The notes beneath the pieces were generated by a model. The model was given only the letters and a program-made list of their open reading frames with translations. It did not search any database and was not told the DNA's origin. From Vacuolonema iberomarrocanum LEGE 07170 (GTDB lineage Bacteria; Cyanobacteriota; Cyanobacteriia; Elainellales; Elainellaceae), in assembly GCA_015207365.1 (NCBI GenBank), contig JADEXA010000029.1, forward strand, positions 21,295 to 85,294: a DNA stretch of 64,000 nt. Direction: 5' to 3'. The first letter of the stretch is position 1; every line of letters begins with the position of its first letter. A program made the translations under genes and the position numbers. Positions 36,394-45,327 of this stretch are shown here, in pieces.

Positions 36394-36783
36394 TGGTGTA
36401 TCTTTTGCTGCAGTGAGTGTTGGTTCCCCAGAGCTGATCTCTCTACGGGGAGCGTAGGCTAACTCGGTTCCTATTGATAGCGTAGTTGTCTCAGGACTGC
36501 GCCATAGAGTATCTTTTGTGTCCTCACGACTCGTGCTTCGCTTGTTTTTTCTATTACAGTTTTGGGCACGCTGTATGTAGCCCCTGACTAGCGAATAATC
36601 GCCAAGGTTAAGATGCCGTGCCAATGCACGAAGACTTCATCAAGATCCTGTCAAGATTGACGAGTCTTTATGACAGCTCTTGTAGCAAATCATTAGGATT
36701 TGACCTGTGAGGGTTACGAGCATGAACGAAGAAGGCTGAGGTGCGGCTCGAAATACTTGCAAACACTAAAAGAGAGAGAGTAT
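36394..36783. other. Leader region before the STAS-transferase gene
   Basis: This 390-bp gap shows no gene, RNA or family repeat that I can support. The purine-rich GAGAGAG just before 36784 is a suitable ribosome-binding site. Confidence 0.45.
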
Positions 36784-37896
36784 ATGAAGGTGGCTGATTC
36801 TGACAACACCGCGATTCAACCGACTATCGAGGCAGCCTCTTGCCGCTTTGTGATGCCTGCCGTTTTTACCGTTAGTCAAGCTGTAAGTTTTAAGCAGAGC
36901 TTTCAGGACGTTTGTCAGAAAAATCCTAATTTAACTCAGGCTATCCTCAGTTTTAACAATACCTACTTCATGGATAGCAGTGGGTTGGGCGCGTTGGTAT
37001 CAGCCAATAAGCTAGCCCGCCAGCGCAAAATAAAGCTGATTCTACAAAATGTTCCAGAACAGGTCTTGATGGTGCTAAAGCTAGCCGATCTACATCGCCT
37101 GTTCACGATTGAGCAGCAGTCGGAACCTGCGTCCAAGGACACGGCAGAGGTCGCTGATCAGGACAAAGAACTGACAATCGCCACAACGACGACCCATGAA
37201 TCCATTTTTCCTGTTGAAAGCGATCCGGTAAGGGGCCAAAGCAAGCGTCCTAAGTCAAAATCACTTGCTCCTCAGCCCTTTATTACCCACCCGTCGGTAC
37301 GCTCGATGCCCAAACGGGCGATTGATATTGTGGGTTCCATTGTGGGGTTGGGTATCGTTGGCGTTTTGTTTGTGCCGATCGCTGTTGCCATTAAGTTGGA
37401 AAGCCCAGGGCCTATTTTCTTCGGGCAAACGCGCTGCTCGCGGATGGGGCGACGCTTCAAGATGTGGAAGTTCCGTTCTATGGTGCAGGATGCTGAAGCG
37501 AAAAAGCATCTGATCGAAAACGAAGCGAGCGGGGCGATTTTCAAGAGCGCTAGCGACCCACGCATCACAAAGGTCGGCAAGTTTCTCCGGAAGACGAGTC
37601 TGGATGAGATTCCACAGTTCTGGAATGTGTTGAAGGGAGAGATGAGTTTAGTCGGGACTCGCCCGCCCACGCCAGATGAAGTGGAAATCTACGAAATTCC
37701 TCAGTGGCAACGACTCGATGTCAAGCCAGGTATGACTGGGGAATGGCAGGTGAATGGACGCTCCTCCATTAAGGAGTTCGAGGATATTGTGCGATTGGAT
37801 CTGAAGTATCAGGAAAATTGGAGCTTGATGTACGATCTCCAACTAATCCTCAAAACAGTACTCGTCTTGTTCAATAAGAAATCTGGGGCGATGTAG
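36784..37896 (+). CDS. STAS domain fused to a bacterial sugar transferase
   Basis: Residues 20-112 of this 370-residue protein form an anti-sigma-antagonist-like STAS domain with the phosphorylation loop FMDSSGLGALVSA (Ser65/Ser66). A disordered linker (about 113-175) leads to a polyprenyl-phosphate sugar-1-phosphate transferase: a membrane helix (IVGSIVGLGIVGVLFVPIAV), then SPGPIFFGQTR, KFRSMVQDAE, KTSLDEIPQFWNVLKGEMS and TGEWQVNGRSS. Such enzymes start exopolysaccharide repeat-unit assembly on undecaprenyl phosphate. The fusion suggests that polysaccharide initiation is gated by a serine-kinase/phosphatase switch. ATG 36784 is supported by its ribosome-binding site. Confidence 0.85.
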   Translation: MKVADSDNTAIQPTIEAASCRFVMPAVFTVSQAVSFKQSFQDVCQKNPNLTQAILSFNNTYFMDSSGLGALVSANKLARQRKIKLILQNVPEQVLMVLKLADLHRLFTIEQQSEPASKDTAEVADQDKELTIATTTTHESIFPVESDPVRGQSKRPKSKSLAPQPFITHPSVRSMPKRAIDIVGSIVGLGIVGVLFVPIAVAIKLESPGPIFFGQTRCSRMGRRFKMWKFRSMVQDAEAKKHLIENEASGAIFKSASDPRITKVGKFLRKTSLDEIPQFWNVLKGEMSLVGTRPPTPDEVEIYEIPQWQRLDVKPGMTGEWQVNGRSSIKEFEDIVRLDLKYQENWSLMYDLQLILKTVLVLFNKKSGAM

Positions 37897-38005
37897 GTTT
37901 TACGGCGCTGGTTCCTGTCATTCTCATCCCACCTTTTCATCTCCATATCCTTAAAGGGCAGAGCCGTGTCTGGGTCTGCCGCTTTGCTATTTGGACTTGG
38001 TATTG

Positions 38006-38077
38006 TACCAATTCGCTAAGAACCCACTACAGACATTTTTTGAAAGCCCCGCAGCGCGGGGCTTTCAAAAAATGTCT
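38006..38077. repeat. Family C hairpin repeat
   Basis: The flank TACCAATTCGCTAAGAACCC is followed by the perfect stem AGACATTTTTTGAAAGCCCC...GC with loop AGC (38031-38077). The flank is the inverted counterpart of that at 54450-54475. It lies between convergent genes. Confidence 0.82.
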
Positions 38078-38101
38078 GTTTTGTTTTTCGTAGAATCAGT
38101 A

Positions 38102-38809
38102 TTAGGTGGTGGTTCCTCCATTTTCAAAGCAACGAACGATTCGCTCCTTGCTAGTGACGAGATGCTCTGTCACAGCAGCGGCTGCCATCGCTTCATTTCT
38201 TTTGGCGATCGCCTCAAAAATCTTGCGATGCTCTGAGTGGATATTCGCCAGATCCTCGGCACTCCGGAGAGTGCGCACCCGCAACAGCATCAGCTTATCG
38301 GAGACATGCTCCAACAAGGGAGCTAGCCAGGGATTGCCGGAGCTAGTGGCGATCAGGTGATGAAATTGGGCGTTGAGATCGAGGAGATTCGAACTGTTGT
38401 CGGTTTTGCTTTTCTCAGACGCTTGACCTGTGACGATGATGTCGTGCATCGCCTGTAAGGTTTGCTCCATCTGCTCTACCATGGCGGGCGGTGCATGGTG
38501 GCAAGCATTCCGTACGGCCAGTTGCTCTAGCGCGATGCGACAGTCATAGAGATGCAGGGCATCCTGAACTGAAATTTTGGTGACACATAGCCCGCCGCTC
38601 TCATCCTGCATAACCAAGCCCTTGAGCTGGAGCTGGCGAATGGCTTCACGGATGGGTGTACGGCTGACAGCAAAGCGGGAGGCAAGTTGCGTTTCGATGA
38701 GCCGCTCGCCCGGAGCCATGTCTCCTGACAGAATTGCTGTATAAAGTGCCTGATAGGCTTGCTGATAAAGAGATTGACTGCGGGCGATGGGCTGCAACGA
38801 GAAAACCAA
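38102..38809 (-). CDS. GntR-family (FadR/FCD) transcriptional regulator
   Basis: The 235-residue regulator has an N-terminal winged helix (QQAYQALYTAILSGDMAPGE, then RLIETQLASRFAVSRTPIREAIRQL) and an all-helical FCD effector domain (LNAQFHHLIATSSGNPWLAPLL; EHRKIFEAIAKRNEAMAAAAV) with metal/ligand histidines. TTG initiation is supported by GAGGAG eight bases upstream. It follows the amidase gene by 86 bp and is the only regulator in the catabolic island, so it probably controls it. Perfect FadR-type palindromes occur at 51452 and 54181. Confidence 0.9.
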   Translation of the reverse strand: MVFSLQPIARSQSLYQQAYQALYTAILSGDMAPGERLIETQLASRFAVSRTPIREAIRQLQLKGLVMQDESGGLCVTKISVQDALHLYDCRIALEQLAVRNACHHAPPAMVEQMEQTLQAMHDIIVTGQASEKSKTDNSSNLLDLNAQFHHLIATSSGNPWLAPLLEHVSDKLMLLRVRTLRSAEDLANIHSEHRKIFEAIAKRNEAMAAAAVTEHLVTSKERIVRCFENGGTTT

Positions 38810-38895
38810 AACGTTAACTCCTCATAGACAAAATAAGCAGGAGATGGCTCGAACTCATTCTCCAAAACAATTAGCGAGGCCAGTACGAATAAAAT

Positions 38896-40299
38896 CTAGC
38901 TTGTGGTATTGGCTGAAATGAACATTCCACTGGGTAAAATAGGTGCTCCAAAGAGACCCACCATCCAATGTGCTAGGGATAAAAGTGCCGAATCACGACC
39001 GCGATCGCCTACCAACTGCACGGCCATCGGTAACCCGTTGGTTCCGATGCCACAGGGAATGGCGATGGCTGGCAGCCCTGTTAATGTCCAAAGAGCACAG
39101 AAAACCGGATTGCCCGTATAGTCCAACCCCTTCGGGGTGATGCCAGTGGTGGCTGGCGTGAGGATGCCGTCGTATTGGCTGAGGACTTGGGCGAGGTACT
39201 GGCTGTAGGCATGGCTAGCATGGCGAGCTGCAGCGTAGGCGAGGGGAGCGACCGATCGACCCTGTTCGATCAGTTGGCTGAGTTTGGGGGAGAGGCGATC
39301 GCCTGCCTCCTTATAATCCTTGCCATGATTTACTGCCAAGCCTGAATAGGCCAGGGTTTCCACATGGGTAAAGTAGTTTGAAAAATCAGCGGGTAAGTCC
39401 AGTTCCATGATCGTGGCTCCGGCTGCTTTCAGTTGTTCGACAACCTGTAGTAGATGCTCTTGCCCCTCCGGTTCGACTAAATTCCAGAAAGGGCCGCGAA
39501 TCAGTGCTAGCTTGGGGGGCTGGGTGCGGGGCGATAGATTCCAGTCAGCGCGGTTCGGATATTTTGCAACCCACGTATCGGCATCACGGGGATCGGCCCC
39601 AGCCAGTACGGATCCCAACAGGGCTAAATCTGCCACACATCGAGCAAAAATGCCGACATGGTCGAGATCGCGACTGACGGGCAAGATGCCAAAGCGGGAG
39701 ATCAGGCCAAAGCTAGGCTTGTAGCCCAGTACGCCACAGTAGGCAGCCGGACGAATGACCGATCCCATGGTCTGGGTGCCGATCGCCAACGGCACCATTC
39801 CAGCCGCAACGGCTGCAGCAGACCCACTGGAACTAGCACCAGGAGTATGGTTTAGATTGTGGGGGTTGCGGGTACGAGCAGATGCCCCAGATGCATATTC
39901 AGTCGTAACGGTTTTACCGACGATTACGGCGCCAGCGGCCTGTAGGCGTTCCACCACTGTGGCGTTAAAGTCCAGGTGCTGTCCGGCATACAGAGGGGTA
40001 CCCCACTGGGTTGGCATATCGGCAGTGGCAATGATGTCTTTGATTCCGATGGGAACGCCCCAAAGGGGCGCGGAAAGGGGAGATGCCTGGTCGCAGACAC
40101 TCGCTTGTTTTAGAACCTGCTGGGGGTCGCAGTACTCCCAGGCTTGGATTTGTGGATCCTGATCCTGGATGCAATTTAGGCAATATTGTGCCCATTCTTG
40201 GGCGGTAAGCGATCGCTTCTCTAGGGCTTGTAATCCATCGATAGCTGTCAGGGGCGGTAGAGCATTGACGGGATGAGACATCCCTCCATGGGGGCGCAT
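38896..40299 (-). CDS. Amidase-signature hydrolase
   Basis: The 467-residue enzyme has the Ser-cisSer-Lys triad of the amidase signature family: Lys87 in GIKDIIATADMP, Ser156 in GASSSGSAAAV and nucleophile Ser180 in GTQTMGSVIRPAAYCG. The usual GTDTGGS is changed to GTQTMGS, a variant found in some small-amide hydrolases. It probably hydrolyses a linear amide or carbamoyl compound released by the ring-opening enzymes of the island. ATG 40281 (after GGAGG) is an alternative start. It is upstream of, and probably cotranscribed with, gntR. Confidence 0.88.
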   Translation of the reverse strand: MRPHGGMSHPVNALPPLTAIDGLQALEKRSLTAQEWAQYCLNCIQDQDPQIQAWEYCDPQQVLKQASVCDQASPLSAPLWGVPIGIKDIIATADMPTQWGTPLYAGQHLDFNATVVERLQAAGAVIVGKTVTTEYASGASARTRNPHNLNHTPGASSSGSAAAVAAGMVPLAIGTQTMGSVIRPAAYCGVLGYKPSFGLISRFGILPVSRDLDHVGIFARCVADLALLGSVLAGADPRDADTWVAKYPNRADWNLSPRTQPPKLALIRGPFWNLVEPEGQEHLLQVVEQLKAAGATIMELDLPADFSNYFTHVETLAYSGLAVNHGKDYKEAGDRLSPKLSQLIEQGRSVAPLAYAAARHASHAYSQYLAQVLSQYDGILTPATTGITPKGLDYTGNPVFCALWTLTGLPAIAIPCGIGTNGLPMAVQLVGDRGRDSALLSLAHWMVGLFGAPILPSGMFISANTTS

Positions 40300-40753
40300 A
40301 GTGTTCGTTGTGTGAATGTCTTCTGGTTGGACGGTGCAGAGGTTGAGTCTGATGCTGATACGGACGGCTTAGGTTGTGCTAGGGCTAGCACAGCCAGCAG
40401 GTCAGATCGGGGGGCAACCTGATTGAAGTCGGTTGATGATTTCAAAAGCTGGCTTTTACTGTAATCAATTATCGAATATATAGTCGAATGAAATCGTAAT
40501 TTATGATAATTCCTGCCTACATTCTTTTTGGTATTTTATTAATGAAAGAGTTTTTGAAATATATTTAGAAGTATTTTTAAGCATATGCATTTTTAATGCC
40601 TTGATTGAATAGAGCGTGAGGCGAGCGAATCAATATAGAAAGTTTTGGATGATTCAAGGATTATTCTTCTCAGAATGCTTGAATTTTTATCTTGTATAGC
40701 CTGATAAATTTGCTTCCCAAGGTGCTCTGGAAGTTGTGGAGAATTTTGAAAAC
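40300..40753. promoter_or_regulatory. AT-rich divergent promoter region
   Basis: This 454-bp stretch between the amidase and the allantoinase-like gene is strikingly AT-rich compared with its surroundings (for example TTTGAAATATATTTAGAAGT). It must contain both promoters. I found no CTGTATACAG palindrome in it. Confidence 0.5.
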
Positions 40754-41671
40754 ATGTCAGCGTATTCCCGTGACTTAGTCGGATATGGTCAGTTTCCGCC
40801 AAACCCAAAGTGGAAGAATTCAGCTCGACTTGCCATTCAATTTGTCATTAATTATGAGGAGGGAGGGGAAAGTTGTATTTTGCATGGAGATGAGGCGTCG
40901 GAAGGGTATTTAACCGAAGTCATCGGGACGCAACCCATCAAAGGAATGCGCAATATGAATGTGGAATCCCATTACGAATATGGCAGCCGAGTGGGATTCT
41001 GGCGATTGTATCGGATATTCACAAGCCGAAGCATTCCCGTCACGGTCTATGGGGTGGCGATGGCGTTAAAGCGTAACCCGGACGCAGTGGCGGCCATGCT
41101 AGCGGCCGATTGGGAAATTGCGACCCACGGCTATCGTTGGATTAATTATCAATTTGTTGCGGAGGAAATAGAGCGAGATCATATTCGACGGGCGATCGCC
41201 ATTCACACTCAAGTTACAGGCCACCCTCCGCAGGGTTGGTACACCGGAAAAGTGAGTCCCAATACGCGGCGATTAATACTGGAAGAGGGAGAATTTCTCT
41301 ACGACTCTGATAGTTACTGTGATGATTTACCCTACTGGGATTTTGCCTCGGGAAAGCCACATTTAATCATCCCTTATACCCTTGACAATAACGATATGAA
41401 GTTTGGTGGTTATCAAGGATTTAATTGTGGCGATCAGTTTTTCACCTACCTTAAAGATGCGTTTGATGTGTTGTATGCCGAAGGAGGAGAAACGCCGAAG
41501 TTGATGAATGTGGGTTTGCATTGTCGGCTCAGTGGAAAGCCCGGTCGAGCAGCGGCAGTTGCCCGTTTCTTAGACTATGTACAAGGACATGAGGCGGTGT
41601 GGTGCTGTCGGCGAATCGATATTGCCAACCACTGGTATCACCATCACTACCCGAATGACTGGCAATCCTGA
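40754..41671 (+). CDS. PuuE-type allantoinase / polysaccharide-deacetylase-fold hydrolase
   Basis: The 305-residue protein starts MSAYSRDLVGYGQFPPNPKW and continues FVINYEEGGE, matching the cofactor-free PuuE allantoinases of pseudomonads, which share the NodB polysaccharide-deacetylase fold. ATHGYRWINYQ and the terminal HCRLSGKPGRAAAVARFLDY region are also conserved. PuuE opens the hydantoin ring of allantoin. In this context it may act on allantoin or a related cyclic ureide. ATG 40754 is preferred over GTG 40736 by family alignment. It is convergent with the next amidohydrolase gene. Confidence 0.85.
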   Translation: MSAYSRDLVGYGQFPPNPKWKNSARLAIQFVINYEEGGESCILHGDEASEGYLTEVIGTQPIKGMRNMNVESHYEYGSRVGFWRLYRIFTSRSIPVTVYGVAMALKRNPDAVAAMLAADWEIATHGYRWINYQFVAEEIERDHIRRAIAIHTQVTGHPPQGWYTGKVSPNTRRLILEEGEFLYDSDSYCDDLPYWDFASGKPHLIIPYTLDNNDMKFGGYQGFNCGDQFFTYLKDAFDVLYAEGGETPKLMNVGLHCRLSGKPGRAAAVARFLDYVQGHEAVWCCRRIDIANHWYHHHYPNDWQS

Positions 41672-41706
41672 TAGCTGGCAATCCGGATGACTGGCAACAG
41701 CACTCG

Positions 41707-43221
41707 TCAAGCTTCGTATCCTGCCCGACGATTCATCCCAACATCTTGTGTCGCAGCGCGTAGATACATGTCTCGGTAATAGGGTTCCAGGATGTTGGCG
41801 TTTTGCATGACGGCTTCCAAATTGGCGTGATACTCCTGCATCAGTTCGCGAGCCTCGGCTTTGATAGCCGCTTCATCCACGGTTAGTACATGACCTTCCT
41901 GCATCACGACTTGCCCCGCCACGATCGCCATCCGTACCGAAGACCCGTTTTCGCAGAATACCAGTTGTCGTCGCAGGTCGTTGAGGGGCGTGAAGGCCAA
42001 GGTATCGAGGTCGAGCAAAATCACATCAGCCTCATAGCCAGGAGCTAGAACACCAATCTTCTGCCCAAGGCGCATAGCGCGAGCACCGCCTCGGATGGCC
42101 GTGTGCAGGAGCTCCTGGGGCTTGAGCCAGTGGCGATAGTCCAGCTGGGTGAGGGTGTGGAGTAAGCCTGCCATTTTTATAACGCCCCAAAGGTTGAGGG
42201 TGTCGTCGACGCAGGCTTCGTCGGTGCCAAAGCAGAGGGGAATGCCGCGATCGCGCAAGGCTCGAAAGGGCATGATGCCGCTCCCTAACCGCAGATTGCA
42301 AACGGGGTTGTGGGCAACACTGCAACCCGATGCAGCCAAACGATCCATGTCGGCATCATCAACCCAAATGGCGTGAATGACCAACATACGCTCATCCAAT
42401 AGCCCCAGATCGGCAACATATTGCACCAGGGATTTGCCATACTTTTCCTGTCCTAAAACGCGCTGGAGCTTGGTTTCTAGAATATGCACGTTGAAGGGCA
42501 GGTCGTAGGTGCGGCTGAGGTCGGAGAGGGCGGCAAAGTAATCCGGTGTTACCCGTTGCGGGGCCGAGCAGGACACTGCAGCGCGGAGGCGATCGCCACA
42601 CTGCCCATGCCAACGCTCCAGCACATAGCGGTTGAGTTCCAGCAGTTCTTCAGTCGATTGACGCGGCGCGTTCGCCATCTGCTGCCGCAGCTCTTCGGGG
42701 AGCAAGTCGTAGAGGTAGGGATATTTTTCGTACTCAACCACATTGGGCTGATCCAGCGCGGCGGCAACGCGCATACCACTGTCGGCGTAGGCTTGCATGA
42801 GCCCGTCGATGGTGTCGGGGGTGGGGATAGGGATATAGAAGGCGTCATCGTGGACGGTGGTGATGCCCAGCTTCAGCATTTCCAAGCAGCCCAGCAACGT
42901 CCGAATATAGTTCAGCCGAGGCGACGGTGGCTTGTCGCTGAGGGGCGGCACTTCATAGAGCATAAATACTTCCAGCGGCATGCCATCCAGCATTCCCTTC
43001 ATCAGGTTGCCGGGGGAATGGAGGTGAGCGTTGACCAGCCCAGGCATGGCCAACATGCCGCGGGCATCGATGATTTGTAGGTCAGGCTGCGGTTCTGGAA
43101 CGGGCAAATTGGGAGCGATCGCCCGAATCTGGCTCCCCTCAATCAAAATATCGGCACAGGGAAATTCTGTATCCTGATTGTCCAAGGTCAGAACACGAGC
43201 ATTACGAATAAAAAGCGTCAT
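41707..43221 (-). CDS. Amidohydrolase (cytosine deaminase/chlorohydrolase superfamily)
   Basis: The 504-residue metal-dependent hydrolase has the first metal motif in PGLVNAHLHSPGNLMKG, a middle His in PFNVHILETK, HAIWVDDADM, SVAHNPVCNLRLGSG and the catalytic aspartate in CFGTDEACVDD. This single-metal layout is shared by guanine/cytosine deaminases, TrzA and AtzB, so it probably deaminates or dehalogenates an N-heterocycle. The exact substrate is unknown. Its first 105 bp are duplicated as a fragment at 45030-45155. Confidence 0.88.
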   Translation of the reverse strand: MTLFIRNARVLTLDNQDTEFPCADILIEGSQIRAIAPNLPVPEPQPDLQIIDARGMLAMPGLVNAHLHSPGNLMKGMLDGMPLEVFMLYEVPPLSDKPPSPRLNYIRTLLGCLEMLKLGITTVHDDAFYIPIPTPDTIDGLMQAYADSGMRVAAALDQPNVVEYEKYPYLYDLLPEELRQQMANAPRQSTEELLELNRYVLERWHGQCGDRLRAAVSCSAPQRVTPDYFAALSDLSRTYDLPFNVHILETKLQRVLGQEKYGKSLVQYVADLGLLDERMLVIHAIWVDDADMDRLAASGCSVAHNPVCNLRLGSGIMPFRALRDRGIPLCFGTDEACVDDTLNLWGVIKMAGLLHTLTQLDYRHWLKPQELLHTAIRGGARAMRLGQKIGVLAPGYEADVILLDLDTLAFTPLNDLRRQLVFCENGSSVRMAIVAGQVVMQEGHVLTVDEAAIKAEARELMQEYHANLEAVMQNANILEPYYRDMYLRAATQDVGMNRRAGYEA

Positions 43222-43297
43222 AGGTTCGTGGTGAAAAAATCAACGGTACAGCCACAAAGACCAGTAAGTTAATCGTTAGGCATCTTTGCGACTATTC

Positions 43298-43813
43298 TCA
43301 CGTGAGAAACACTACTCTACTATGTTTTTCAAAGCCATTTTTGTAGAAAGTCCCAGAAGGTTCTTTTGCTTTGTAAATAGCCTCGTAAGCGCGATCTATA
43401 TTCCTGAAGTATTCCTCATTGTGCAATGGAAAATCAGAAAATATGACTGCACTTACGGTCAAAAACTTTCTGCTGGAGAGAGGATGGGCATAAGGGATAT
43501 TCTGATTTTCTAGAGAGTGAATAAACTGAGTGTCTATTTCAGTGACTTTTGTAAGATTCTTCTCACATAAAACGTGCAAAAACTCATCACCTGCCCATCG
43601 GACAACACGACCACCGTATTGTCTTTGGTGCTCTCGAAATAAGTCACCTAACTGAGTCAAGATCTGATCGCCATATTTATAGCCAAAGGTATGATTGATA
43701 CCGCTAAAAGAATCAATGTCATATAGAACAACAGATAAAAATGTTGCCGCATCATTACCTTTTATCAACTCCAATAAATCGGCTCTAGTGTCAAGCCCAG
43801 TGAGTTGATCCAT
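43298..43813 (-). CDS. Stand-alone GGDEF-domain protein (AGDEF variant)
   Basis: The 171-residue protein is a GGDEF fold without a sensory domain (DQLTGLDTRADLLELI; YDIDSFSGINHTFGYKYGDQIL). Its active-site motif is WAGDEF, so the first glycine is alanine, which some active cyclases tolerate. It is short and truncated at the C-terminal helix, so it may be a decayed remnant. It and the next gene lie between the amidohydrolase start and a copy of that start. Confidence 0.75.
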   Translation of the reverse strand: MDQLTGLDTRADLLELIKGNDAATFLSVVLYDIDSFSGINHTFGYKYGDQILTQLGDLFREHQRQYGGRVVRWAGDEFLHVLCEKNLTKVTEIDTQFIHSLENQNIPYAHPLSSRKFLTVSAVIFSDFPLHNEEYFRNIDRAYEAIYKAKEPSGTFYKNGFEKHSRVVFLT

Positions 43814-43909
43814 GAGTCAAATTTATAATGAAAAGAGAGGCTAACGACTAAGATAAACAACAACAGATAAAATTTGCAACTAATGATTTTCGACTGTTTA
43901 CTTCATTGA

Positions 43910-44974
43910 TTAGTTAGTTTGCCCTGGAGCCAGAACCAGCGTTGCTAACACTGGAAGATGATCTGAACTTCCAGCGTTCTGGCCTACCCATGCCTTCAGG
44001 ACTGTAAATTCTTCTGAGCGCCAAATATAGTCTATGCGTTGACCAGCGGGGAGGGAAATGTTCCCAATTTGAACAGGAATTGTATGTCCTAAACCCCAAC
44101 CTTGCTCGCGGAAACTATCGTGTGCAACAGTCGACAGCTCACTATAGAACTCAGATGTATCTACTAAATTGCAGTCACACAGCAATAGAAAAGGGCTTCC
44201 ATCTTGCTGGAATTCTTGTTCTAGACGACGAATCTCTTCAACTTTTTGAACGTGATGTTCAGTTGCAACGGCTGCCCATCGATGTAGGGGTTCGTTGAGC
44301 GTTGGGTTGTGGACACCGTCTATACTAAAAGCTTGAATGCTTGTCTCGTTAACTTGGATTGTTGCCTGAATACCCAGGCGGGGTTCTGGTACTAAAAATT
44401 CTTCGCCCGTCTCAAGGTTTATTTCATAGCGACGCCCTGGCAGTGGAAATATACGACTGGCTGTTATAGGAAATTTGCTCAGAATGCCAACAGCTTCTGG
44501 CCCTGGCTGTTCTGGTATCAGAGTCGTATATGGATAGTCATCTGCTAGTGTTTGAACTAATGGTTGAGCAAGTTCTGGAATCCATTCCTGGACACCAATA
44601 ATATCTGGATTTTCAGCGCGAATGACTTGAGCGATCGGCAAATAGTCTTGATTACCTGACCGCAGATTAAATGTCATAGCTGTAATGTCTTGACCAGGCG
44701 CAACTAGCTTGGGAAGGGATGGAAGAAAAAGCGCTCCATAGAATGAGCAGAAGGCAAAGGTTGGAATTCCTAATCCCACAATCAATCGCCATCGGCGCAA
44801 CCAAAATGCGGTAACCAGTAAGATTGGCAGTGGGATAAATAGATAAATCGCAATGTAATTGAGTAGTTCGATCCACCAGAAGCGAACAAAACCCAGCGAT
44901 CGCACAAACAGCCACAGAGCCATAAAGAGCGCGTAACTCCAGCCAAGCCAGGGCAACACTATTCGTTTCAGCAT
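43910..44974 (-). CDS. Endonuclease/exonuclease/phosphatase family membrane protein
   Basis: Three hydrophobic segments occupy residues 1-85 of this 354-residue protein. The rest is an EEP domain: TAMTFNLRSG (Asn), PDIIGVQEW (metal Glu), LLLCDCNLVD (Asp/Asn pair) and a terminal SSDHLPVLATLVL (Asp-His). All catalytic positions are present. Membrane-anchored EEP proteins act as nucleases or as phospholipid phosphodiesterases. ATG 44974 was preferred over a TTG at 44986. Confidence 0.85.
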   Translation of the reverse strand: MLKRIVLPWLGWSYALFMALWLFVRSLGFVRFWWIELLNYIAIYLFIPLPILLVTAFWLRRWRLIVGLGIPTFAFCSFYGALFLPSLPKLVAPGQDITAMTFNLRSGNQDYLPIAQVIRAENPDIIGVQEWIPELAQPLVQTLADDYPYTTLIPEQPGPEAVGILSKFPITASRIFPLPGRRYEINLETGEEFLVPEPRLGIQATIQVNETSIQAFSIDGVHNPTLNEPLHRWAAVATEHHVQKVEEIRRLEQEFQQDGSPFLLLCDCNLVDTSEFYSELSTVAHDSFREQGWGLGHTIPVQIGNISLPAGQRIDYIWRSEEFTVLKAWVGQNAGSSDHLPVLATLVLAPGQTN

Positions 44975-45029
44975 GGTGAGACTCAAGCCAGTTTTGAAGC
45001 GAGATGCTCATCACTTTAACAATGAATGA

Positions 45030-45155
45030 TTAGGGTTTCGTTAAAGGGGCGATCGCTCGAATCTGGCTCCCTTCAATCAAAATATTGGCACAGGGAAATT
45101 CCGTGTCCTGGTCATCCATCGTCAGAACACGGGCATTACGAATAAAAAGCGTCAT
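45030..45155 (-). pseudogene. Duplicated 5' fragment of the amidohydrolase gene
   Basis: Translation gives 41 residues, MTLFIRNARVLTMDDQDTEF and onward to SQIRAIAP, matching residues 1-36 of the amidohydrolase at 41707-43221 with two differences, then diverging to a stop. DNA identity covers about 45050-45155 against 43115-43221 in the same orientation. It is a recent segmental copy and not a functional gene. Confidence 0.9.
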
Positions 45156-45327
45156 GGGTCACATCTAATAAGTAATAGCGATAAGTAATAGCGATCTCTA
45201 GACTCATTCATTTAATTAATATCTCTAACACCCACACATATATGAATTTTAGTCGATATAGATCTGTGCAGTAGCAAGGATGCAAAGCGAGTTAAAAGTC
45301 ATCTACAACGTGTTATTATAAGCAACC

